Under the pieces are notes generated by a model, which had not been told where the DNA came from, ran no database searches, and saw only the letters and a list, made by a program, of their open reading frames with translations. Below, piece after piece: positions 14,383 to 21,001 of a stretch of 21,001 nt of DNA. The position numbers and the translations under genes are program-made. Numbering within the stretch: the first letter of the stretch is position 1; every line of letters begins with the position of its first letter. Origin of the DNA: a virus; IMG/VR virus record IMGVR_UViG_3300025133_000717, positions 1 to 21,001 of that record, one strand, 5' to 3'.

Positions 14383-17300
14383 CTAATCCGCGAAAGAAGC
14401 TCCTGTTGATGCTATGATGAAATCAAGAGCGATGTATTCAATTGCTCTTTGTGGCTTGAGATATATTTGAGCATACATGATATTATTGTCTATCTCGTGT
14501 GCCGTGGTTGTAGTCTCATCAAGGACAACCCTATAGTCGGACAAGCCATAGCGTGCCTGAATGTCAGAGAGGAAAGGATTAACTTCTCCTGTGAACCTAG
14601 CCCATGTGACTGAGTTGTTCTGGTCGAACAATATTGTCGCGGCGATCCTAGAAACCTCTTTCTTGATATATATCATAAGCCTACGAACATTGATGCGATC
14701 TAAAGCAGAGCCAGCAGCGCCGACGCCCCCTCCTTCCCAGAGAGTCTTCTGTCCGTAGACGACGATGCCCTCGGATGGGAATTTTGCAATTGGATTAATG
14801 TCATGATCATACAACTTGTCTCTGTCTGAGGATGTCACTCTTTCTACAACATCCGTTACTGTGAGGCCTGCGCCGCCTGATTTTAGGCCGCCGCGGTTGA
14901 AACCAGCTGGAGCGTACCAAAGCTCAGATAGTGCTTCGGAATTCCCGAATGTGCCAAGCGCTATGACAGAAGGCGGAACATACAACAACCTACTTGTTTT
15001 TGGATCCTCAACCTGTACCCATGGATAATAGGCGCAGGCATAGCTAGTATCGATAGTCCTGGCCGCTTTATTGGATGTGGTGGTGGACACTGAACCCAAA
15101 CGGTCCGAGAAAGTATCCTTGTTTTCCGTCGACGGCACATAGCCGCCGTCCAAATCGATGATGGCCAGCGCATCTGCTCTGGTTTCGCACGTAGAAATCA
15201 TCTTGTTAGTAATGTCGTTCTGAGTAATACCTGGTATCGTCATAAGGTTGTATTCCAAAACTTCTGCATCGGCAATCGAATCTAGCGCCTTATCAATACT
15301 ATTGTAAGAATAGCTAGTAAGGTTTGTTGGAGATGACCACTGAGAATTCCTGAAAGGCTCTTTCTCTGTGATGTCAAGTCCATCGTGTCCGCCGTACATA
15401 GGTGCCCAGAACTGTCGTAGCCCCTCGTCGAGCACCATGGCATAATCATCATTAACAGCGCTAATAGAGGTTCCTGCTGCTCTAGAGCCAGATAGGTCAT
15501 AGAACGGACCAACTCCGGAAGCCCCTGAAAGGTTATCAAGCGAGAATACCCACTGATACTCTGTACCAGCTGGCGCGCCGGTGAGGGTGTCAAATCTACC
15601 CCTTGCAGTGCTGCCGAACGGCAAGCCGATATTGTATTCGCCATATCCTTGATCGGGGGAAGGGGAAGCGGCTGAAATGCGATGGTCTACTCCAAAATAG
15701 GCAGCTGCTCCCAGTCCCGAAAAGCCCTCATCAGAGTTTCCCCTGACTGCAGTGGCCGGGAAGACCCAAGAGCCGGAGAAGTCGGGTCCGCTGGAGGCTC
15801 TTAGGAAGATGGCGCCGCTAGTATGACTAGCGTGGTGTTGCGCAATATTTCCCGTGCCCCAAAGGACATAACCATTTGTCGGGGTGCCGGCGAGAACTGT
15901 GGCAGTCGTTGTTTGTCCTTGCAAATTACTGGTTCTGGACCAGTCGCCGCCAGAGAAATTACCAAATGTAGCGTCTGTGCCTTTGGCGGTGGGTGTTATA
16001 GTGGTATTTCCTGCGGCACCTGCTACATCTTGTGTAAGTGTTACTACCGCATCTGCGCTTGTAGCTGTTATAGTAGCTGCACAAGTGCTAGTTGCGTCAT
16101 TTATAGCGGCGGCAATCTTTACAGCAGCAGCGTTGTTGCCTGCGGATCCGCCAGCAGCTGCTGCTCCTGCCAACCCTACTTTATTATCAGCAACTAAATC
16201 ATCGCCCGTTTCAATAGTAAATGTATGTGCAGTTCCTGCGGTATCTGTTATAATAAATGTCTGCTCATCGGTAAAATGAGTTACTTCGTCTACTGTTATC
16301 GTTGCGGTTGCTGCGACGACCCCGGGGTCGTCGCTGGCAAACCAAGAAAACCCTACAGATCTGATTGGGCCGGTTACGCCAAACGGCACAGCGCTTTGGT
16401 TAAAAGAAATCTTATCATTCATCTCAATGCGAACATATTGGGACTTATTCCCATATACGACATCTGCATCGTCGGGACCTTCGGCTGTATGCTTCTTGTT
16501 GGCATAACTCCAAGTATAAAGCTTGTTCCCTATCTTTTTCTCAACATAATCTTTGGAATTCTTATTAAGCGTACACCCAGTAAATCTCTCCAAGGCGGTC
16601 GAATCAACAGTAGTCGACTTTGCATCAGCAGGGTATACTGCCACGGTGAAAGTACCCCATGAAGTAGAGGTTGTTGCCGCCCGTATGTCCTCAATGGCGA
16701 TTTTAATGTTTGAGTTTGGCCATGCGCCGTAATCTAGAGCGTGGAACTTAAACAGTCTCTGCGGCCCTGAAGACTCGGCGATAAATGACCCTGTTGGGCC
16801 AAAATCTTGTGAAAAGAACCAGCCTGTTTGTGAGTTCGTAGCCGGGGCTTTTCGATCATGATATCCGGCTGCAGATGCACTCATTAGGGGGAGGATCATT
16901 CCCCATTGCTCTCCGGCGCCGCCGGTGCAATAGGTTTGAGTCGCCCTTTCAAATGTCTCGCCAAGCCAATATTTGTGCTCATAGTCGGAGAGAGACGAAG
17001 TATCTGTAATTTCTGTGTTTGTCATGGCAGGAGAAGTGTTGAACATGTTTCTTGACCAGCTTGTCGCAGAACTGTCACCAAAATTTGCACTTCCGAATTC
17101 CTTAGCTAGGGTCTTGCCATTCCATAAACTGAGCTTGAACACATTTGCTGCTGTACTACCATAAGACTTAATAAGGCAGCCGGCAGCGCTTACTTGGTTG
17201 CCATCAACATCAGCACCCGATAAAGTAAGAACGGATCCGCTGTCGACATACCATATGGCGGACAGCGTACCGGTGTTGTGTGAGGTCGCAGAGCCAGAAT

Positions 17301-17733
17301 CAATAATAAAGAGCCCAAAAGCACCGCCGTTGGTGTTGTTGGTGCTCGATGAGACGGGATCCTTAGTTGTAGTCCACCCTGCTAGGCCGGATGTGCCGGC
17401 GGAAGAGTGCTCCTCACCGAGAAGACGGACAATAGTTGCCGGAGCGGTGCCTGCATTCAGCCATGCTTTTGCGGCATATGAGGCGTATGTCGGGCCGTCC
17501 GGGATACCAGCTCTCCACTTATCGGTGGTGGTGTCCTCACCTGGGACGGGATCTCCAAAAATATTAATAAACTCAGAATAAGAATTAACTTGGACCGGTA
17601 TCATGCCCGGCCCCTTTGATGTTCTTCCTATAATAACGGGCCCGATGATTGGAGGAGCCTCAAAGGTGAGAGACTCGTCTATTTCACTAAGAAATATTCC
17701 AGGCGAGATGAATGTAAATTTGGATGCTGACAT
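14383..17733 (-). CDS. gp18: Contractile tail sheath protein, T4 gp18-like, with large insertions
   Basis: The outer contractile layer of the tail. The N-terminus SPGIFLSEIDESLT (10-23) and GPVIIGRTSKGPG (31-43) are typical, as is the last 100 residues: RRLMIYIKKEVSRIAATILF, VTWARFTGEVNPFLSDIQAR, then LSDYRVVLDETT and YAQIYLKPQRAIEYIALDFI. These form the wedge domain and the linking arms of sheath proteins. At 1116 aa it is far longer than T4 gp18 (659). Extra material includes an Ala/Thr-rich beta segment (about 472-594) containing ITATSADAVVTLTQDVAGAA and GNTTITPT, a pattern I recall from surface domains of other environmental phage structural proteins. Such insertions should decorate the outside of the sheath. 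ATG 17733 follows AAGGAGA. Flanked on both sides by shared-motif copies, so probably a single-gene unit. Confidence 0.93.
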   Translation of the reverse strand: MSASKFTFISPGIFLSEIDESLTFEAPPIIGPVIIGRTSKGPGMIPVQVNSYSEFINIFGDPVPGEDTTTDKWRAGIPDGPTYASYAAKAWLNAGTAPATIVRLLGEEHSSAGTSGLAGWTTTKDPVSSSTNNTNGGAFGLFIIDSGSATSHNTGTLSAIWYVDSGSVLTLSGADVDGNQVSAAGCLIKSYGSTAANVFKLSLWNGKTLAKEFGSANFGDSSATSWSRNMFNTSPAMTNTEITDTSSLSDYEHKYWLGETFERATQTYCTGGAGEQWGMILPLMSASAAGYHDRKAPATNSQTGWFFSQDFGPTGSFIAESSGPQRLFKFHALDYGAWPNSNIKIAIEDIRAATTSTSWGTFTVAVYPADAKSTTVDSTALERFTGCTLNKNSKDYVEKKIGNKLYTWSYANKKHTAEGPDDADVVYGNKSQYVRIEMNDKISFNQSAVPFGVTGPIRSVGFSWFASDDPGVVAATATITVDEVTHFTDEQTFIITDTAGTAHTFTIETGDDLVADNKVGLAGAAAAGGSAGNNAAAVKIAAAINDATSTCAATITATSADAVVTLTQDVAGAAGNTTITPTAKGTDATFGNFSGGDWSRTSNLQGQTTTATVLAGTPTNGYVLWGTGNIAQHHASHTSGAIFLRASSGPDFSGSWVFPATAVRGNSDEGFSGLGAAAYFGVDHRISAASPSPDQGYGEYNIGLPFGSTARGRFDTLTGAPAGTEYQWVFSLDNLSGASGVGPFYDLSGSRAAGTSISAVNDDYAMVLDEGLRQFWAPMYGGHDGLDITEKEPFRNSQWSSPTNLTSYSYNSIDKALDSIADAEVLEYNLMTIPGITQNDITNKMISTCETRADALAIIDLDGGYVPSTENKDTFSDRLGSVSTTTSNKAARTIDTSYACAYYPWVQVEDPKTSRLLYVPPSVIALGTFGNSEALSELWYAPAGFNRGGLKSGGAGLTVTDVVERVTSSDRDKLYDHDINPIAKFPSEGIVVYGQKTLWEGGGVGAAGSALDRINVRRLMIYIKKEVSRIAATILFDQNNSVTWARFTGEVNPFLSDIQARYGLSDYRVVLDETTTTAHEIDNNIMYAQIYLKPQRAIEYIALDFIIASTGASFAD

Positions 17734-17751
17734 TTAGCTGTCTCCTTAAGT

Positions 17752-17868
17752 ATAACTGCACTCTTTATGCTTTTCTCTTTAATAAATAGTATTTTGTTTT
17801 CCGAAAGCCACAACAAGATTGGATAATGCCCAATTAAGTTTAGAGGGGGCGCAATGAATAACTGCACT
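17752..17868. repeat. 11-bp direct repeat ATAACTGCACT flanking the sheath leader
   Basis: Exact copies at 17752-17762 and 17858-17868, 106 bp apart, in the 155-nt gap between the gp15-like and sheath genes. One copy lies next to the sheath ribosome-binding site, the other in the loop of the hairpin after the gp15-like gene. The shared promoter-like motif sits between them. Could be a protein-binding pair or the trace of an indel. Confidence 0.6.
17782..17790 (-). promoter_or_regulatory. Shared intergenic motif ACTATTTAT, late-promoter candidate
   Basis: Fourth copy, ACTATTTATTAAAG on the coding strand, 48 nt before the sheath start, the longest spacing of the five. Likely drives the sheath gene. 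Confidence 0.55.
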
Positions 17869-17878
17869 TATTGGCGCC
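17848..17878 (-). terminator. Bulged stem-loop after the gp15-like gene
   Basis: On the coding strand GGCGCCAAT (17878-17870) pairs with ATTGCGCC (17855-17848) with one bulged base, around a 14-nt loop. It begins 10 nt past the stop codon. A run of C rather than U follows, so as an intrinsic terminator it is weak; it may protect the 3' end of the neck-gene transcript. Confidence 0.35.
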
Positions 17879-17888
17879 TATAATCTTG

Positions 17889-18920
17889 TTAGTCGATTGC
17901 ATAGTTTATTGTTGCCTCATGTATTGCGGGTCCTTCTTCGCCAGTCTCTTCTGTTGAGTTCCAGAAGAGACTGTTGTCAGTCTCGCCACCACCCTCAGAA
18001 TCGACACCAGTTGATGTAGCGGCCCCCTCTGCGGCTGCCTCTCCGGAATCAGCGTCTGGATTTAAATATGGATTATCTGGCTCGCTTGGGTCTTCAATCG
18101 CCATCGATGGCTCGGAAAGTGACGCGGGTTCAGTTAGTTGAATTACAGTTACCGCCCCTTCTCGGATTGCAATCTTTGGCCTTTCTTCGTTACTATCAGA
18201 TCCCAATATGTATCCTAGGATTTTTGCATCTATAGATGTCTCATATATTCTTTCATCCTGTCCCATACCTGTGACATTGTTTGCTTGGCCGAAGGATCCC
18301 TGTATAAATCCTTCAAATTTATGGCCATCATGTCCAATAAAAAAGTTATCAATCTGTCCTGTTCTGGCGATAAAAGGCGTTAATATTTCATTAACTTGCT
18401 GTTGATATTGTGCCTTTATGCTGATCCTATACATCAAAGTTATGTATGTTGGAACCGGCATTGTTATTGTCTCATATACAGTCAAATCCTTGCTGGATGG
18501 GAAGTTATAGTCCCTATTTTTATCGAACGAATGAGCGCTTTTAAATTCTGATGTCTTCATCTGCCCTATTCTTCTTGCTACGGTAAGGGCGCCGCCTCGT
18601 GGATCGTTTTCGTTTGGTATGTGTGCCCACGCAATACCTTTAAAATTTGAATCTTTTGCAACTGACTCCCTGGAGACCACTATCATAGGAAGCTTAAGTA
18701 CGCCGCTTGAATCTCGAAGATCCTTGTTGTCCTTTATCTGGTGGGATCTTTCTGTTCCCGCCCATATCACTGGAACTTTTTTCCAGCCTTTATTGGTTGT
18801 CGCGAAGATGTCCAATTTTTCATCGAGCCACTTAAATAGCGCGTGGTCTATTGTCTCAAGCGTAGATGGCATGAGATCGATCTCTTTCAATATTGCTGGT
18901 GGTGACACTCTAGCTGGCAT
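17889..18920 (-). CDS. gp15: Tail terminator / sheath stabiliser, T4 gp15-like
   Basis: Forms the ring that ends the tail tube and sheath and binds the neck. The chain (343 aa) opens with LETIDHALFKWLDEKLDIFA (21-40), then KKVPVIWAGTERSHQIKD (47-64), KLPMIVVSRESV (76-87), and the core PTYITLMYRISIKAQYQQQV (157-176) with NEILTPFIA, which lines up with the helix-strand core of T4 gp15 (IYELSIFTRYEDD). After residue 264 comes an acidic, Ser/Gly/Glu-rich tail of about 80 residues without evident fold. I chose ATG 18920, preceded by AGGGAGGG, over the TTG at 18965. This start overlaps the stop of the connector gene by 11 nt, a sign of translational coupling. Directly precedes the sheath gene. Confidence 0.8.
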   Translation of the reverse strand: MPARVSPPAILKEIDLMPSTLETIDHALFKWLDEKLDIFATTNKGWKKVPVIWAGTERSHQIKDNKDLRDSSGVLKLPMIVVSRESVAKDSNFKGIAWAHIPNENDPRGGALTVARRIGQMKTSEFKSAHSFDKNRDYNFPSSKDLTVYETITMPVPTYITLMYRISIKAQYQQQVNEILTPFIARTGQIDNFFIGHDGHKFEGFIQGSFGQANNVTGMGQDERIYETSIDAKILGYILGSDSNEERPKIAIREGAVTVIQLTEPASLSEPSMAIEDPSEPDNPYLNPDADSGEAAAEGAATSTGVDSEGGGETDNSLFWNSTEETGEEGPAIHEATINYAID

Positions 18921-19398
18921 CAAACAGTCCCTCCCTTGCTCTGCTGCACTTGGCCGTAATTTCAAGCTTGTGATCCGTTTGCCCGAAAAGCTGTCTAGGT
19001 TCGGACAGCGACATTATCTCATAATATATATCTCCGTATAACACGAAATCACCCTCTCTCACATAAAGATCTTGATCCTCCGTGAGTCTTCTTTTGTGAA
19101 AATGAATTGATATCGAAGACATTTTATCTAACCCAATCGCTTCATTGTTTACGGTCTCAATGCCCTCCCAAGATACAAGAGCATAAACTCTCACAGGAGG
19201 AAGGAATGTTTTTTCTATAGCTTCGCCATAAAGTTCATGATAGTTTGTTGCCGCTACATCAATTGGATAATAAACCACAGTTTGTCCAATGACACTCTCA
19301 ATAAGCTCATCATTAACCTGCTTAACAAGGTCTCTTTCTTTCTTGCCCAAAAACAGCGGCGGGGGAGGTGCTGATGGTTGGCTCCATTCATTGCTCAT
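18910..19398 (-). CDS. Neck / head-tail connector protein, gp14-like or stopper-like
   Basis: A 162-aa protein between the gp13-like and gp15-like genes, the place of gp14 in T4. Recognisable parts: VVYYPIDVAATNYHELYGEA (41-60), KTFLPPVRVYALVSWEG (63-79), SISIHFHKRRLTEDQDLYVR (95-114) and EGDFVLYGDIYYEIMSLSEP (115-134), then LFGQTDHKLEITAKC. The beta-strand series with a G-D turn and a final Y/F-E-I strand followed by LFGQ is the pattern of stopper and connector proteins that seal the head. The first 15 residues are Pro-rich and probably flexible. It is shorter than T4 gp14 (256 aa). ATG 19398 follows AGGAGGTGAG. Symbol left empty because gp14 is supported mainly by position. Confidence 0.7.
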   Translation of the reverse strand: MSNEWSQPSAPPPPLFLGKKERDLVKQVNDELIESVIGQTVVYYPIDVAATNYHELYGEAIEKTFLPPVRVYALVSWEGIETVNNEAIGLDKMSSISIHFHKRRLTEDQDLYVREGDFVLYGDIYYEIMSLSEPRQLFGQTDHKLEITAKCSRAREGLFDAS

Positions 19399-19408
19399 GT
19401 CTCACCTC

Positions 19409-20725
19409 CTATCCTTGATAAATTAATAACGGTATATCTTCAAGAACTTGACTGGTTGCGGCTACCATTGCAGCATCTTTCTCCGCAAGTGCTCGGTATG
19501 TCATTTCATCAAGTATTGTTTTTAACTCTTCCTTAAGCGCCTGCATTTCACTATTGGACATGTTAGACAAATCGGCAGCGTTTAGCGTTACTGCTTCGCC
19601 CGGAATCGGTATTGATCCAAATTTTCCCCTAACTTGCGACAACATTCCCATCGCAAGAGCCAAAGCGTATCGACGAATCCAATGTTTCCCTATGGCATTA
19701 ATATTTTGATAAGGGATATTATCAAAAGGCAAAGTGTTAACATTATTTATGCCGTCCACACCAAACTTTCTATCACTATCTTCGGTCCAGCCATCCTTCT
19801 CAACAGTAAACTGAACCCACATATAGCCAGGAAAAGTTCCATCAGGAACAGGAAAAACCCTAAGCTTGTTGTTATAAAGTTCATAAGAATAGTGAGACAA
19901 CCTTGTCCACATGTGATCCTCGTAGGCCATGGCTTGAAGTTTATTGTGCCAAGCTGGGATTATCTCAAATGTTGTATCATCCGAGAATTGACCATAGTAG
20001 TTTAGGTTTCCAACAACATTGAGGCCACCATAGTATCCATAAAAACGCCACACAGAAGCAGGAGTCCTGTAAAAAACCCTTCTAATGGTCACCTTCTTGT
20101 TGCCAACCATGCCAGCGAAATCTGGGGTGTCTCCTGTTGCCGGGTCAGTTCCTCCGGATTTTGCAGAACTCGATATAATTGTTTGTAAATCATAATCCTG
20201 CTGACTTGTTGTTAAAGAAAATGATGCTGAATACATGGTGGTGGCGCCACCTACGCCTGCCTCCTTAGACATCCCATCCCCTATTCTCTTGGCATATCTA
20301 AATTCAAAGCGAGGATAAGAAAGATTAACTGCCGATCCACTGGCATCTCCTCCCGTCATTTGACCATTGTGATCAAAAGTGCCGGTTGACATACCGAGAA
20401 GATCGGAAAGAACATTCTTGGCCTGATGGATATTAATCTGATAGGAATATTCTAGAACAGCTTCTTCGTATGCCGAATATACATTTCCAACAGTAAGTTC
20501 TATATCTAGTACATCGCCACCCAACTTCTTATAGGTGTAAGCCACTTGATCTGCGGCGCCGCTGATGAAATTAGTATCATACAGAGCCGAATCAGTATCA
20601 ACATACATGCCAAGTGCATAATTGCTAGTATTTCCAGCGCCATTTCCAGTTGCAGTTACGCTTCCTGTCGATGTCAGAACAACAGTGCTGGTTTGGCTAG
20701 TTGGTGTTAAAGTTGGTACAGCCAT
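19409..20725 (-). CDS. gp13: Neck protein, T4 gp13-like
   Basis: Joins head to tail in T4-like phages. The C-terminal third (342-405) is the most telling: INAIGKHWIRRYALALAMGM, then LSQVRGKFGSIPIPGEAVTL, then NAADLSNMSNSEMQALKEEL. The IPIPG-x-x-V-x-L turn and the following acidic helix agree with gp13-type proteins. The middle part is rich in aromatic residues (VWRFYGYYGGLNVVGNLNYY, about 221-240; YELYNNKLRVFPVP). At 438 aa it exceeds T4 gp13 (309 aa), largely through a Ser/Thr/Gly-rich N-terminus (1-40) and an added middle section. ATG 20725 follows AAGGAGA at 9 nt. Ten bases separate it from the connector gene, so they are co-transcribed. Confidence 0.72.
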   Translation of the reverse strand: MAVPTLTPTSQTSTVVLTSTGSVTATGNGAGNTSNYALGMYVDTDSALYDTNFISGAADQVAYTYKKLGGDVLDIELTVGNVYSAYEEAVLEYSYQINIHQAKNVLSDLLGMSTGTFDHNGQMTGGDASGSAVNLSYPRFEFRYAKRIGDGMSKEAGVGGATTMYSASFSLTTSQQDYDLQTIISSSAKSGGTDPATGDTPDFAGMVGNKKVTIRRVFYRTPASVWRFYGYYGGLNVVGNLNYYGQFSDDTTFEIIPAWHNKLQAMAYEDHMWTRLSHYSYELYNNKLRVFPVPDGTFPGYMWVQFTVEKDGWTEDSDRKFGVDGINNVNTLPFDNIPYQNINAIGKHWIRRYALALAMGMLSQVRGKFGSIPIPGEAVTLNAADLSNMSNSEMQALKEELKTILDEMTYRALAEKDAAMVAATSQVLEDIPLLIYQG

Positions 20726-20764
20726 TCACAGAGTTCTCCTTGCTTCTATTCAGTAGTAAGTAGT

Positions 20765-20947
20765 TTACTCTACTGTCTTTTTACGGCCGAAACTTTTCTT
20801 TGGAGCAGGCGCCTTCTTAGCAGGAGCCTTCTTAGCAGGCGCCTTCTTAGCAGGAGCCTTCTTTTCCACAACTGGTGCTGCTTCCTCGGCTACGGTTGCA
20901 GCCTGTGCTGCCTTCATCTTCAAAAGTCTTCTTTTTCTTGGGTTCAT
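20765..20947 (-). CDS. Small basic Lys/Ala/Pro-repeat protein (60 aa)
   Basis: A very basic peptide: MNPRKRRLLKMKAAQAATVA at the start, a short acidic stretch (EEAAPVVE), then four KKAPA units and a basic end (KKSFGRKKTVE). The repeat recalls the tails of histone H1-like and HU-like proteins, which bind DNA non-specifically. The strong AAGGAGGAG before ATG 20947 and the promoter-like motif 22 nt upstream support real translation at high level. As the first gene of the neck operon it may be a DNA-condensing internal protein or a virion accessory protein. Function is inferred from composition only. Confidence 0.75.
   Translation of the reverse strand: MNPRKRRLLKMKAAQAATVAEEAAPVVEKKAPAKKAPAKKAPAKKAPAPKKSFGRKKTVE
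20811..20863 (-). repeat. 15-bp tandem repeat encoding KKAPA
   Basis: Three full units GCCTTCTTAGCAGG(A/C) plus a partial fourth (plus-strand reading) lie within the small basic gene. The units differ only in the last base, so they expanded recently or are kept uniform. Confidence 0.9.
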
Positions 20948-20969
20948 TATAAACTCCTCCTTGTTCTCA

Positions 20970-20978
20970 ATAAATAGT
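20970..20978 (-). promoter_or_regulatory. Shared intergenic motif ACTATTTAT, late-promoter candidate
   Basis: Fifth copy, ACTATTTATTGAGA on the coding strand, 22 nt before ATG 20947. Would start the unit from the small basic gene through the neck and terminator genes. Confidence 0.55.
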
Positions 20979-21001
20979 CTATCGGCCCTTTAACTCACCA
21001 A

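Noticed and set aside
15823-16662. Plus-strand open frames rich in Cys/Ser or Ala/Val over the sheath gene
   Set aside because: They mirror the Ala/Thr-rich codons of the sheath insertion, lack ribosome-binding sites and have unnatural composition.
18921-18965. Upstream extension of the gp15-like gene to TTG 18965
   Set aside because: It would extend the overlap with the connector gene, whereas ATG 18920 has a strong ribosome-binding site directly before it.
20979-21001. End of a further minus-strand gene (TAA at 20990-20992 or TGA at 20995-20997)
   Set aside because: Only a few codons are inside the window, so neither frame nor identity can be judged.
1-21001. tRNA genes, CRISPR array, insertion sequence, integrase or diversity-generating retroelement
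   Set aside because: No cloverleaf, regularly spaced repeats, transposase, recombinase or reverse transcriptase motif was seen by reading; tRNA absence was not tested by a search program.

Overview
This window is a 21 kb piece of a tailed-phage genome of the T4 superfamily (contractile-tailed myovirus). Every recognisable gene lies on the minus strand, so transcription runs from position 21001 towards 1. The evidence is a partial gp32-type ssDNA-binding protein, a tail sheath and tail tube pair, a gp15-like tail terminator, a gp13-like neck protein, a gp26-like baseplate protein with two CxxC pairs, and a tape measure protein. The style of the proteins recalls marine T4-like phages from aquatic metagenomes. 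No host signal, tRNA, integrase or CRISPR array is visible, so the host is unknown.

Layout in order of transcription: (1) 20947-17889, a short Lys/Ala/Pro-repeat protein, then gp13-like neck, gp14/stopper-like connector and gp15-like terminator. (2) 17733-14383, an unusually long tail sheath. (3) 14309-12652, tail tube, gp26-like protein and an overlapping small ORF that may be reached by frameshifting. (4) 12581-3875, a conserved small protein, tape measure, a tube-cap-like protein, a LysM protein, a large baseplate hub candidate, a 431-aa unknown, and a family-A DNA polymerase without an exonuclease domain. (5) 3840-1, an 850-aa double-unit protein with duplicated N-terminal motifs, a divergent FtsZ/tubulin-like GTPase, and gp32. 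The first gene of each of these five blocks is preceded by the same 9-base motif (ACTATTTAT on the coding strand) 22-48 nt before its start codon, which makes a late-promoter element the most economical reading.

The tail genes form a coherent assembly pathway. Neck and terminator proteins close the head and tail, sheath and tube build the contractile barrel, the gp26/small-ORF pair probably chaperones hub or tape-measure assembly, and the tape measure, cap, LysM and hub proteins make the tube core and baseplate. Replication proteins (PolA, gp32) are interleaved at the downstream end. The terminase, portal, protease and capsid genes that lie among these in T4 are missing here, so the head and tail modules have been rearranged.

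The most notable items are the compact phage tubulin/FtsZ-like protein next to gp32, the shared intergenic motif, the gp26/small-ORF overlap with a T7 slippery run, the double-unit 850-aa protein with an internal ribosome-binding site, a possible pseudoknot in the gp32 leader, and repeated use of TTG start codons. There is no gene-free stretch longer than about 155 bases.
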